From Bryoerythrophyllum caledonicum (lineage: Eukaryota > Streptophyta > Bryopsida > Pottiales > Pottiaceae), in the NCBI GenBank assembly GCA_963971425.1, contig OZ020515.1, forward strand, positions 6,960,291 to 7,024,290: a stretch of 64,000 nt of DNA. The letters are read 5' to 3'. A program made the position numbers and the translations under genes. Within the stretch, counting starts at the first letter, position 1. Each line of letters opens with the position of its first letter. The notes below the pieces were generated by a model. That model was not told the DNA's origin. It was given only the letters and a program-made list of their open reading frames with translations, and made no database searches. Below, in pieces: positions 14,397 through 25,819 of this stretch.

Positions 14397-14929
14397 GGCT
14401 ATCAATTCCCAATCCACACGCTCGCCAGGCTGCACTCGCACTTTCACCTCCAGAGCTGCATCACCATGCTTGCAAGTCGTCTGACGTACGTGTGATTGAA
14501 GAAAAGGAGTAGATAGTCGGAGTAAGTTGACCCAGATTGCTCGCTAGATGTGATTTACTGATGCTAAAACGTCTCATGGGAAGAGTATATGTAGATTGTG
14601 TCGACGTAAACTACAACTTTGCTTTCGACCAAGTTCGAGATGTTGATTCATTCCAAGTAGGAGAAAGATTGCAACTTGTGAAGCATCTTCTTACAAGATA
14701 AGATTCTGGTGTTGCATACGCAATAGCACTCGAAAGTAGCATCGGCAATGCTGCGCTTTTTCAATAATCGGGGACGATTCAAGGCTAAGTTCCGTACCAT
14801 TTTCACAAGCATCTCCCTGAACGGTGTAAAAAATGTGTGGACCGTTCTAAACAATAATTGATTATTTATAACCTTTCATACATTTTCTATAATTTTCCGT
14901 ATTAACATGATAGAATGATTGTTTACACT

Positions 14930-15238
14930 TTAACCCTTTGACACCTAAGAAGGCCCTGGCAGGTCGTTTTTTGTGCTTTTTCTCTTGCAACTCTTTCTAC
15001 AATATTCTAGTGTCTCTTGTGTACCCTGGATGCATTTTGAGCTCGTCATTAGCTTTCCAACGGATCATCCCAATCTCTCATCCATGCAAGCATCAACAAA
15101 CTACAGTGATTTCCATGAAATGGAGTCATAGATTTTTGTGCTAAAATGTATCCATTGTGGTAGATGATTTTTGGCCTAAGCTACTACGCTCATAGATTGT
15201 CTTTAACTCTCGTGGTCTACGTAGGCATTAAAGGGTTA
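14930..15238. mobile_element. TTAA-type inverted-repeat element P1
   Basis: Left end TTAA then CCCTTTGACACCTAAG. The right end, read inward on the other strand, is CCCTTTAATGCCTACG, bounded by TTAC, one base off a TTAA duplication. About 300 bp with no coding capacity. Its left terminus matches that of element P2 (24682) at about 18 of 23 positions, so both belong to one family. Confidence 0.6.
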
Positions 15239-16600
15239 CAGGACGGAGCCATTTTAGAGAAATCTTTACTCCGTTGATTAAAAACCTACCAAGATGAACT
15301 TTTTGATACTGCAACCATAGGATCTTTCCTTTGATATGACCAAACCAAAAAAATTGTCTTTCGTGAAAATTAGCATATTAACCGAAGTCAAACATTGTGA
15401 CACAATGTTACACACTCTTGGGCAAGGTACCAAAAAACTACTTCTATTCCGCATAAAATTTAAAGATCTTTATATTTTTTACTTTTTATATTTTCAACAA
15501 CATTACGTAGTTTAAACCTCCTTATTGACCATTTGGATTATCATTCTCAAACATATTAAGTTTGCAAAGAAATATAACGTGAATCAACACTTCTTGAACC
15601 TCCACTCCTTGCACAATGTGTTTTGAATATACTACACCTTTTTACTTCCTCTAAATATTGGTGTACATGAATTAATATCATGCTAAACATGATTGTTATG
15701 AATATAGACCTTAATGTGTAGTGCAAAAATTTGACACCAAGTGTAGTCAAAGTTTGCTTATCCACTAAACACAGGGAAGAAAATGAACCATTTGCCTCAC
15801 TTCAAACACTAAAATCTTGCAATCGGTGCGGTCAAAGTTTATTAAATTTTGTGAGTATGTTACTTGATAAGTCTTAATTGAGATGCTACAATCAAATCTA
15901 GAAGTAAAAGTTTCTAATTCCTTCTATATTCATTGCACTAGAATCCAACAATTTTGAAGTGTTTTTGGTGTAAATCTATCATGGTACCATAGGGGTTGAA
16001 GTAGAGGATACAAACACTACCCCATATCCCGTGGCTATAGGCTTAGTGAAGAGAACAAACAAACACTATATTCACGCGGGTCTTGCTGGGAACGGTAGTT
16101 TTTTTTAAGGATACCACTTCCATTACTTTAAGCCATGGAACACAAGAAAAAATATTTCTCAACAAATCAAAGTTTGCTCACCCTGGAAAATAAAATACAA
16201 ATAGAATGTCTCTCTTCACTCTACATACCGTAGTCTCACAGTCCACATTGACTTAGCACATTCACATTCCTAATATTCTAAAGGTAGTATCACTTTTTTT
16301 TTATGAGATCTTAGAACCACAAAAAGGTAAAAATGTTTTTTCCAAAAATTGGCACTAGAAAGGGTTGTTTTGAAATATTTTCTAATCTTGAATACAGTCA
16401 AAAAACTATTGAGGCTAAAGACCATCAAAATGGTAATTTAGTATCATTTGTAAGGAAAATGAAGCCATTTTGAGCTTGTTTCGAGGATCGAGAAACAAAG
16501 TTGATCATTTCAGTTTTTGTGTGGTGAATCTTATCTTGAAATTAAGCTCTGACTATACTGAAATCATGGGAATCAAACGTTGACTAATGCAATGGGAGAA
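15239..16600. other. No gene seen; SINE tail at 16030-16085
   Basis: AT-rich, no credible coding frame. The segment near 16030-16085 (GGCTATAGGCTTAGTGAAG then AACAAACACTATATTCACG) matches the tail of the SINE at 40849-41170, so a truncated or diverged copy lies here. Confidence 0.5.
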
Positions 16601-16613
16601 GAAATTATTAAAA

Positions 16614-17019
16614 CTAAGGTTGGATGACCCATAACCACCACGAACCCCAGAACCAACAAGCTAAAGTGTACCAAAACCACCACAGACCCACCCCATTTCC
16701 GAAATTTTAGGAAGTCATATATGATTGGGTGTGAGTTCATGATTGGTTCAAAGCTGCCGGTTTTTAGTCAATGCAGAAGTGGTTTTTAGTACAACTTAGT
16801 GTGGAAATAGAGAGTTGTGTATGTCGAGGAATGGGTCACGGCTTACTATCCACTTTGAAAATTTGTAGCAATTTCAATATGAAGAAATAAATGGTCACGA
16901 CAATTGCAATATTCATGAAATCCTATTTTGAATTCCCAAAAAATGTCTTAACACGTACACAAATGCTATAAATAGGTCAGCAAGCTTAAGTTGGTGGTTA
17001 TAGGTCATCCAACCTTAGA
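16614..17019. mobile_element. Foldback/MITE-like element, about 26-bp TIRs
   Basis: CTAAGGTTGGATGACC plus CATAACCAC at the left end is repeated inverted at the right end (GTGGTTATAGGTCATCC plus AACCTTAG) with one mismatch over about 25 bp. The interior of about 355 bp has no gene. No clear target duplication was seen. Confidence 0.6.
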
Positions 17020-17074
17020 CAAAGATTGAATGGTAAGGTCCTGATAAGAAGGCAATCAACTATTCATCTACTTC

Positions 17075-17276
17075 CACTACACCAAACACTACATGTAGTG
17101 TGGACTAGAGTAGTTTGAGTTTCTATACTAATTGGAAATTTACATCCAACGGGCAATTGGCACACACTTGCTTGAAAATAATTAGCTAATCATATTTTAA
17201 CATGCACGATGCAAATTAGTGTGAGTTATCCACATCAATTATGAATCCACACTACATTCAGTGTTTGGTGTAGTAG
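17075..17276. mobile_element. Small CACTA-ended MITE-like element
   Basis: About 200 bp flanked by imperfect inverted repeats of about 30 bp: CACTACACCAAACACT at the left, AGTGTTTGGTGTAGTAG at the right, each followed inward by a short ATGTAGTGTGGA-type palindrome. No coding capacity. The CACTA end is suggestive only. Confidence 0.55.
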
Positions 17277-17804
17277 TCAGTGTTTTCTTCTTATATTTCT
17301 AGTTAAATAATTGTGAATTAGTTTGTTGTTTACAGTAGTTTGATATTCAACCAAACAAAAAAAAGAAGGTTTTTGTCTTCTAAATCCTCCAAGTTTAGGT
17401 CTTTCGGAACTTCAAAAAATTAGTTTACCGATAGATCTAGGATTCTAATTTGAAATAAGAAGTGAAAAGAAGAATTTAATTCAAGATATGATAAAAATTT
17501 TGAAATACCATACGCATCGGTTTGGTTCGGACACCCCATACAAACCAAATTTTTTTTGACACTGTGGTGCGGATGCAGTGGGTATCACCTAGGTATTATA
17601 TAAGTATTGCCTAAATATTATAAGGGTATGACCTTGGCATTACATGGGTATCACTTTATACAAATATTTTATATTTTCCAAAAAATTTGGAAACCCTCCA
17701 TTTTGAATTAATTATGTACGATCCCGACCAATGCGTAGGATAGTCTAAGTTAACCCATAAACATCACAACGAGCTCCTAGACTGTGGTCAGAATATCCGA
17801 CACG

Positions 17805-17910
17805 TACAATGTGGTATTTGAACATGATAAGTTCTAGATATTGAAACGACCTCCAATGAAAGATGTGAGTTGAAGAAGCTCCATTCCAAAAGTGAAGATC
17901 TTACTGGACT
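17805..17910. repeat. Dispersed repeat, copy at 24430-24530
   Basis: ACAATGTGGTATTTGAACAT followed by GATATTGAAACGACCT recurs at 24436 as TAATGTCGTATTTGAACATA followed by GATATTGAAATGACCT. The blocks keep order and spacing, so this is a diverged pair of about 100 bp. Confidence 0.55.
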
Positions 17911-18171
17911 TCGATACAATATGTGCTACCAAGCAAAATATGTGCTTCACTATACAAAGTGGAAATAAAAAATTTCGTTTCCTTACTCATTACACTAAAA
18001 TCAGCACTTTTCAAGTGATTTTGGTGTGAAATTCTCGATGAAATTTAGGGGTGAAATCTCACCCTGCAGTTTTCCATTACCTTCTTCTTCAAGAAGGACA
18101 TTGTTGAAAACTCACATGCTTTAACTAAAAGCATTCTGATCATCACTCTCGTTCCAATCCACTCTTTGGAC

Positions 18172-18537
18172 GTCAAGTAGCTTCCAAGTTGGTAATTCCG
18201 ACAGGGTAGTACGCCCAGCACTGTTTGCGGCCCTGATTCATTTACTTCCATGATCCGTCCCCTGGAAGTTCTGCACTCGCGCTCTGACATCCTACAACTG
18301 TACCGGACTTCGCGTTCTCTACACCGACGTATTTGGAGAGGTATTGGACATACACCGAATATGATCATGTTACCGTGAATGTGTGTACTAATAGCCACGG
18401 CGAACGCTCCGAAACCTGGGCTATACAAACCAGTACCCGCCAGGCGATTCCGATGTCACCAATCAATGCATCTGTCTCCGGATGTATGGTACTGGGCGTA
18501 CTACCCTGTCGGAATTACTAACTTGGAAGCTACTTGA
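18172..18537. mobile_element. Foldback element with 47-bp inverted repeats
   Basis: The left arm starts GTCAAGTAGCTTCCAAGTTG and ends CGCCCAG; the right arm is its reverse complement with about one mismatch over 47 bp, and the arms enclose about 270 bp. Because of this the peptide VLGVLPCRNY is encoded on both strands. The interior shows no transposase. No certain target duplication was found, so this could be a MITE, a foldback element or a local inverted duplication. Confidence 0.7.
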
Positions 18538-20043
18538 CCTTGTGGTATCGAATGAAACTCATGAGCTTATTAAATGGAGGGCTTGTGGCATCATTGTTTT
18601 TAGAGAGAACGGCCTGATTGCATGCGCTCGGTGATGTTCATGCGAGCGCCTGAGTTAAGATGTTATGTTACAGTGAGAAAGCGCGAAATGGAGCAGATAG
18701 TCATCAATAAGATAGAAGCACCATAAGTGTATCGGACTAGTTGGGAAGGTTGCAGTTGATGTCAACCAGACGGTTTATGTGATTTTAGGTCGTATATTTC
18801 GACATAAAGCAATGCAAACGCCGAAGCTTGCCCATACGAGCGTGATATTCCATCATTTCTCGATTTGCATTCGTATTGGTCGACTCTATCGCAAGGTGTC
18901 TAACCACCACATTTTCAGCACAAGTGAAATGTTGCGCTGATTGTTCGACATCTATGAATGACCTGAACTACTTGGTCAGCAAGTGATGTCAAGGAGCCAA
19001 GTCTATTGGCTGGATGTCTTTTCTCCTTCCCAAGTTTGATTCCAGGTGTGGATCAGCTCCAGACATTCAGCAGCAGTTGATCAAAGAATAGTCGTCAACC
19101 AGCTGATCAGTAGGCTGATTGTCAGGAGTCATGATTCTACTACAGATCTGCAGACCTCATTATCAGCTTGCAGCAGCTTCTTGGCCGTATCGTTTTGATA
19201 GGCCTAGCTGAAGAGTGTGCGACGTTCTGGAGACCCTGATCAAACCATGTCGGCTGAAGTGACGACTGGACCATGTGAATTAATGAATGATATTAACCCT
19301 TGACTGTTGGCTATCCTTTTCCACAATCAAAACCAGACTTTCTCGCTTCAAATGCAATCCCGGAGTACTTGAGAAGTTACAAAAATTGCCAGTCCTCACC
19401 ATCATCAGAGCGACCGAATAGTAACGTACCTGAGGAACCAGCGCTGGTCAACTCAGTTACTGTTCGTCATACAGAAAATATAATAGACTGGGATTATGCT
19501 CTTCAAAAATGCAAGTTACTGAAGGATTCTAAGACACAAAAGAGCAACCGTCAGACTACTCCCGTCGAGCTGACATTCAATCTTGCACGTGATGTTGTTC
19601 TAGCTACTATCCACTTTGTGAAAATCTCCCCCAGCAATCGGTATGTAACTCAGGGGTTAATCAGTATGTAATCATGTCCTAATGTTTGAGTTCACTTCAT
19701 ATCCCTCACTGGTGTCAGCAGGAAAAAAAATGCTACAGAGCATGATCAGACGACAGGCTATCAAAGTATACACTCTCCTCTCTCTGTCCCTCAAACCCTC
19801 AACTGATAATCTTATGACAGTACTTGGAGCACCGTAGGAAGCTTGAGAGACGTTGAAGGAGCTTAAGAGACATTGAAGGAGATCACCGAAATTAATAGAG
19901 CCCGCGTGATGACCTTGCGCAGACGAACAGCTTCGTATCTTCAGCATGTTTTTTCTCTAGTACAGGGAACAGTCTTGCTGCAACAACTATTCCAATAAAT
20001 TAGAATCTTCACAATCTTCACAGTTTAGGTCACGCTTCTCGAC
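18538..20043. other. Intergenic; possible TTAA element 19287-19661
   Basis: TTAACCCTTGACTG at 19287 and CAGGGGTTAA at 19652 are weakly inverted and could bound a fourth TTAA-type element. It would contain an unrecognised 123-codon frame at 19300-19671. I see no family motif in that frame. The remainder shows nothing I can support. Confidence 0.3.
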
Positions 20044-22700
20044 TTACGATTCCGTTGGATCCTTGGCCATCCTCTTCTGGTGGTGTTCGCAGTAGTTCGA
20101 ATTGGCCGGTGCCATCAACGGGCATTGCCAGTTCTTCCCATCCGACCTCTTGCAGGGTTTCCCACCAACAGCGGTTTTGTACATGCCTTTTAATCGGGGC
20201 TTGGAGTGCGCTTGAACAACCGCCAATTCATGTTCGTCTTTCCCAGCCATGTCTTCCCACTTAATCATTCCGTTGGTTCCATTCGATCCATTGGTTTCGC
20301 TAATGATTCCGTTGATTCCGTTGCCCTCTTTTAAAGTGCTGACACAACTCTCGTCGCTTTTCCAATGAACTGGTGTAGGGGGCGGTTTGGGCCGAGTTGC
20401 ACCAGGCTTGACATGTCGACTCTTGGGTGCTCTGGTCCGCCCATTGGCATTCATCTGAGCCCAGTACCTAGCTGTCCCTTCCCTTCGAGCCATTGCCGCA
20501 GCCTCTTTCCTGCTATCCGCCGTTTTCACTTGCGATTTCTCCTGTACAATGGGATCGGCAGGTGGCAATGGCGACGGCGTGGCTTGAGTAACCCCAACAA
20601 TAGCTTCACACAATATATACCTGCCTTCACCCGCTTGGAAGTAATAAGGATTGTTTCGAATAATTTTACCAATCTTGATACGAGGCTTCACCAGGCCCTG
20701 AAAGACGGCGCCAAGTCCAGACTCCTCGATTCGGGACGCAGCCTCTCGAGCCGTCAGGCCCCCCCTCCCTGCCTTTAAAAACACTTGGTAGGTTATGTAG
20801 ACCAGGCTGTCATGGGGCCTCTTGCTTGGATGGTCGGATGCCAGTTCTGCAACTAATTGTGTGGGCTGCTTTTTGCTAGTTTGATCCGCGGCTGGTTCCG
20901 GCATCACCGACGTCGGTAGCCTCTGGTTCTTCTCGGAGGTAGTCCCTGGTTCAGTTCGGGAGCAATGTCAGACAGCATTTCAAATAGAACTCAGTACTAA
21001 ATGATGAAACAATCTTCGGATATCATATTATTTGACATTGATCACAGGTTGACTCGAAAACACCGATGTCTGGACGGCTTCTCTGAGAAATAAGATGATC
21101 TGGACAGGTAGCAGATGATCTAAGAGTCTGCGAGGAAAAGGTCGCCCAGCTACAAGCATTCTCAAAATCTACACTAGCGTTTATCCGAAGGCAAAAAATG
21201 GGTGACTGCAGTATTCTAAGGTATATCTTCTTGGTCAATATTCATGATCTTTATTAGCCTCTGAGCTCTACTATTGAATTGCAACAAGACTCATAATCAT
21301 CAACAAGAAGGCCAATTAAGATGTGATTAACCGTCCATTGATACTGTCACAACAATCCCAGCAAACCTACTATTCAAACAGAATCCCAGGAACCGAAAAG
21401 CCGTACCATTTTCCTCAGAACTCTGTCTCCGTTTCAAGCCCGACCTGCCGTTAACGAGCGCGCATACACACACACATACACATATCAGCGACCTGACAGA
21501 AAATGCAGACTTTGAGTTCCATGCTTAGAGCTGAGGGGGCAAAGAATGAACATATACTGATATAACGAGTTGCCCAACCATTAAGTATTGCTTACAACAG
21601 TACGACTTCTGAAAAACTCCAAGCTCTACTACCTAAGACATTGAACATATTAACAAATAACACGTATTGAAAATAACTGCTACCTCCAACCGCTCAATAT
21701 AGCCATGAAATACCGAGATGACTTGAAAGAAAAACGATGTGGAAACACGAGATTTAAATTCTTCAAATCTCAAAAGTCGCACCGCCCTCTAGAACAGAAG
21801 CGTTTCAATGCAAGGAACAAAAATCCTCACCTCTGCTGCCTGTGTTCTTGCGTGACTACCCTCGACTCCTCAAATTTGAGCAGCTTTTGAGTCTTGGCTG
21901 CAATCTGTATAAGACGACCAAAGCACAGCTTTACTGAGCAACATTTCCGTGTTTTCTATTCCCTCGACCGCTCAAAGCGACAAAAAATTTGAAGCCGAAC
22001 TGGAACCGCATAATTAAATACACACAATAGTGCATGTTCAAAAGGGCGAGGGATCTCACGTTTGATCCAAGGTCAGCGATGCTCCGCCGATTCCTCGTGA
22101 CTGCAGTCTTCCGCGCGGGCGGTTCCGTTCCAAAAGAGGTGACACGCGCGGTCCGTTTGAATGGGGAGTAATCCTCGGCAATCCGCTGCACCGCTGCAGT
22201 TTTCGGGGACATGACGACAGCTTCATCCGAGCGCTCCGAGGCGCCCGAGGTCCAGAACCTGTCCTCCTCCACCACCCCGCGATGGTTCATGCTCCCGTCC
22301 TCCGCCCTCTCGCAGTTTCCCTTCCCCGAGTCCTCTGTACACCGCACGGCCTCTTTCAGAATGTGCTCCGTCGCCTTCGGCACGAAGCTCAGCTTGCGCG
22401 CCTTGCTCCCAAGCTTCTGCTTCGCATGAAACAGCACCTTGCACGTCTCCTCCAGGCTCGCCACGTCCAGGTCCGCGCACCGCGAATCGCACACTGCACT
22501 CCCACACGAAAATCTCCATCAAATTCCACAATGCCACACCCTCCCAATCCCAACCACACGCACGCACGACACTCACGCGCGAAGTCCACGCTCGCCTCCT
22601 GCGGCAGCAAACCCTTGAGGAACCGCAGCCGGTCCAGCCACGTATACGCCGAGCGCGCCTTCACCACCACCGTCGTCTCAATTGCCCCGTGGTCCTCCAT
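20044..22700 (-). CDS. HARE-HTH plus WRC zinc-finger protein (5 exons)
   Basis: Exons on the minus strand: 22700-22577, 22493-22060, 21904-21831, 21444-21407 and 20945-20044. Every junction is GT-AG and the phases (1, 0, 2, 1) close to give 523 residues. Residues 269-337 match a HARE-HTH winged helix (HDSLVYITYQVFLKAGRGG, GLTAREAASRI, then IIRNNPYYF and GRYILCE). Residues 488-512 match a WRC finger, CX9CX10CX2H, with DGKNWQCP and NYCEHH. The N-terminal half is charged, with basic stretches such as KRRQ and no known domain. HARE-HTH domains occur in chromatin and DNA-modification proteins, and WRC fingers are plant nuclear modules that bind DNA and aid nuclear import. A nuclear chromatin or transcription role is inferred. 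The start is the first in-frame ATG after the telobox. The 38-bp exon 4 is the least certain junction. Confidence 0.85.
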
Positions 22701-22843
22701 CTCTCCTTGCCCCCGTCGATTCTCTGCCCTCACGAAACCCTCAACAGCGGCGCGAAAGTAGACGGCGAGGGGCGTGTCCGTGCGAGCGCACCCATGCGGT
22801 GAGGCGCGGAGGAGCGCACCATGCGGCGAGCGGGGGGCCAGGC

Positions 22844-22864
22844 TCAAAACCCTAATGGCGCCAT
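22844..22864 (-). promoter_or_regulatory. Telobox and six-codon upstream ORF
   Basis: AAACCCTAA (plus strand 22847-22855) is the plant telobox, common near transcription starts of growth-related genes. On the gene strand it sits inside a six-codon upstream frame, MAPLGF then TGA, that ends about 144 bases before the HARE-HTH/WRC start codon. Whether the upstream frame is transcribed is unknown. Confidence 0.4.
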
Positions 22865-23156
22865 CGCCAGAGGAGCTTCACGATGCCACTGTCTCTCCCC
22901 ACTCTCCACCAAGTACCAACCACGACCAGGAACAACTAACTTAGTAAGTTTCCTTGTTACCAGTAAGTTAGTGATGAGAGGAAATGGCTCCGCGGTTTAG
23001 TTTCCCCGCCTTGATTCGAGCACACATGTGGTGTTGTTGATACTCATGTCATGTTAGGGTGAGGCTCATGTGGTGTCATGCCATAAGCATGTCATGTTCA
23101 TGTCACTGGTATTTATGTGATATATGTACTACAGTAGTGGACAACAGGGCACGGGC

Positions 23157-23350
23157 AGTCCCCAATCAAGTCCGCAATCAAGTCCCCAGTTAAGTCCCCA
23201 GTTAAGTCCCCAGTGAAGTCCCCAATGAAGTCCCCAGCTAAGTCCCCAGCTAAGTCCCCAGTTAAGTCCCCAGTTAAGTCCCTACTTAAGTCCCAAGTTA
23301 AGTCCCTACTTAAGTCCCCAATTAAGTCCATTAAGTCTCTAGTGAAGTCC
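23157..23350. repeat. 12-bp minisatellite
   Basis: About sixteen units of AAGTCCCCAGTT with small variations. Being a multiple of three, the array leaves both strands open: KSPV-type repeats on plus and GDLT-type repeats on minus. These frames are by-products of the repeat, not evidence of a gene. Confidence 0.9.
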
Positions 23351-23384
23351 TCGTCAGAAACACCGCCCAGTATTTCCGAGATTG

Positions 23385-23580
23385 GAGACTTAACTGAGAA
23401 CTTACTTAATTGGAGACTTAACTGAGAACTTACTTGATTGGAGACTTTAATGGAGAGCTTACTTGATTAGAGACTTAATTGAGAGCTTACTTGATTAGAG
23501 ACTTAAGTGAGAGCTTATTTGATTAGAGACTTAACTAAGAGCTTAGTTAAGTCTCCAATCAAGTCTCCATTTAAGTCCAT
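23385..23580. repeat. About 30-bp tandem repeat, inverted relative to the 12-bp array
   Basis: Units of GGAGACTTAACTGAGAACTT plus ACTTGATT, about six diverged copies. The reverse complement contains AAGTCTCCAATCAAGT and AGTTAAGTCTCC, close to the units of the neighbouring 12-bp array, so the two arrays can pair as a long imperfect hairpin. A related fragment lies at 51730-51757. Confidence 0.75.
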
Positions 23581-23993
23581 GTTCAGTGATTGTCACATGT
23601 CATCATTGGGCTTCATTATTGTCTTTTTATTATAAATTGGTGGACCCTCCGTTGTCCCCAATGGGCCAATGATAATACTCAATAAAGTAAACATATGCCC
23701 ATTATTTAAATACCCGGGTTTCTTACGTAGATAGAGTAACAGTGACCCGGATATTGCCACTTGGCGCATTTTGAGATGCCTAGGTGTTGAACCGGTTATT
23801 GGCCTTAGGCATTTATTATATAGTGAGACTAGGTTTTTAACCCGTTGTCCCCAACATGCAGTTTAAGTTTGGATAAGTTGAATCAGATTGCAACCTTACT
23901 TAACTTAAAGTATAAGAAAACTTTAAGAGTTTGTTAGTCTTTCAAAAGTAAAAATAAAAGTAATGTGCATGTTTATGGCTTTAGTCAAGAGAC

Positions 23994-24342
23994 CACTACA
24001 TTAAAAATAACATTTAGTATATCCACACTAGATGATCTAAAAGTGCTATAGTTTTTTACTTTTGATGAAGTGCTACAAGCAACTACTCTAAATTTTATGT
24101 TCAATGTAGGCACAGTGTATTATATATATATATAGATGATATAAGGTTTTACTCTTGATGAATATTATTACCATCCATGTTGACAATGACCACCATGTTT
24201 AAGTGGTATATATAGTTGTACTTTCAATAAAAATCATCATCGAGAATAAAAAGTTATATAGCGCTTTCAAATCATAAAGTACCACTACACTAAACATAAA
24301 AGTTAGTGCAGTGTAGATACACCTGAAATGTCATTTTTAGTG
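23994..24342. mobile_element. CACTA-ended MITE
   Basis: Starts CACTACATTAAAAATAACAT and ends AAATGTCATTTTTAGTG, inverted repeats of about 20 bp matching at most positions, with CACTA/TAGTG at the tips. It is 349 bp and non-coding. Flanking triplets GAC and TAC are not an exact duplication. Confidence 0.55.
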
Positions 24343-24681
24343 TACTTGAATTTTGCTCTCAACACCTCAATCTTTTGTCAGAGGTTATCGGCCTTCACGG
24401 CTTAACATCAGAAGGTGCCACTGGTAGCCACAGTATTCAACATGTATAATGTCGTATTTGAACATAATAAGGTTGAGATATTGAAATGACCTTCGAGTTA
24501 GTTGTAGAATCTTCAATCCACAGTCTTACTAAACTTAACTATTTTTTTGGTATCCTTCAGAGTAAAATACGTGCCTGTATTTATGGTTCCCAACTGACAT
24601 GTAAGGGTTAAATTGTCTACCGTTTTTGCTTACAACCTTCCTCTTGATCTGAAATACAGATCCTCATCCCAAGAAGGCTTC

Positions 24682-25489
24682 TTAACCCTTTGGCGCCCAG
24701 GAAGCCCGAAATGGGACTCCGGAGGTGCAAAAACTCAAATTGCATGAAATCCATGAGGAACTAGGCTTTGAGATATGAGGTTCAGATTTGCGCACTCAAT
24801 ACACAAACACTCTCCAACAATCAGATCATGATTTGGATTTATAGAACTCTTGGAAAAGCTAGGAATACAACACAAAATACACCAAATACACTCAAACACA
24901 GTGAATACAGTGAATACCATGCCACATACTATGTTGTATTTCACACACATGCACATTGATTTTGGTCTTAAATTTTGATTGAACTTTGTTTTTGAGACAT
25001 TCTTCATTGTTTTGTGATTGTTGATCTCTCTCTTCACATACGAAACTACCGTTTTGATTTGTATAAGGTTGAAACATTTTTGTACACAATCAAGTAGAAA
25101 AAAGAAAAAAAATCACCAATAATTGTGTATAAATATTTTCCTCGCATATGAGATGTCAATGCAAAGCTATCAACCTAGTGCACATGTGAACCGCTCTAAT
25201 TCAAAGTTAAAAAATTCTTGCAAGAATCTATTGATGGTTAAAGTAGTGCACCCTCCAAAATCCACAGTTTTCACTACCAATATACGGTAACTTTAAACAC
25301 TATAATCTATTCCATGAACCGTTGGATGTTGTGCAAAATTTCCCCAAAGTTCAAGTCATGGGTTAAGTTCAATTTTGTAAGGTTAGTTATCAATATTAAG
25401 CATTGTATTTCCATCAAATCCGGTGCAAAGAAAAAAATCAGCAGAAATCTTGGATTTCCCAGAAACATCCCTGGGCAGTAAAGGGTTAA
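24682..25489. mobile_element. TTAA-type inverted-repeat element P2
   Basis: Bounded by TTAA on both sides. Left terminus CCCTTTGGCGCCCAGG; right terminus on the opposite strand CCCTTTACTGCCCAGG, matching 13 of 16. The element is about 800 bp. Short frames inside (for example 24735-25037) show no transposase motif, so it appears non-autonomous. TTAA targets with CCC-tipped ends are the signature of the piggyBac superfamily; that assignment is inference. Confidence 0.7.
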
Positions 25490-25819
25490 CTTTCATCTAG
25501 AATCCAAGAATATGTACACATTGTGTGCATAAAGCGTTATTATATTGAAACGCTTGGAAAGGTAGCCTCTATATCACACATCAAGAGCACATACAGACAT
25601 CCAAAACTACAATCATGGAGATTCACAGTGAGACAACCAAATGTTCCTGAAAACATTCCAAATCTAGGATGCTTATCTCCAAGATATACAAAAACAACAC
25701 ACCCTTAGTAGGCTTCCAAATTGCTTGAATTGTATCCACATGTTAGAAATCAAGCGATACATGAACAGACTTCAAGCCTCGCAATTCAGAAACTCCGACA
25801 TCCACGGACTCAACAACCA

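Noticed and set aside
21023..21238. Possible exon of the HARE-HTH/WRC gene on the minus strand
   Set aside because: It can be entered in phase but has no usable donor with the phase needed by the last exon, whereas 21444-21407 fits both sides exactly.
22282..22761. 159-codon plus-strand frame
   Set aside because: It lies antisense to exons 1 and 2 of the HARE-HTH/WRC gene and has no motif.
23113..23425. Frames with KSPV or GDLT peptide repeats on both strands
   Set aside because: They arise because the 12-bp minisatellite is a multiple of three with no stop; nothing else supports a gene.
19287..24610. One large TTAA element containing the HARE-HTH/WRC gene, between TTAACCCTT at 19287 and AAGGGTTAA near 24602
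   Set aside because: Beyond CCCTT the two ends do not match as inverted repeats, so the pairing is probably chance.
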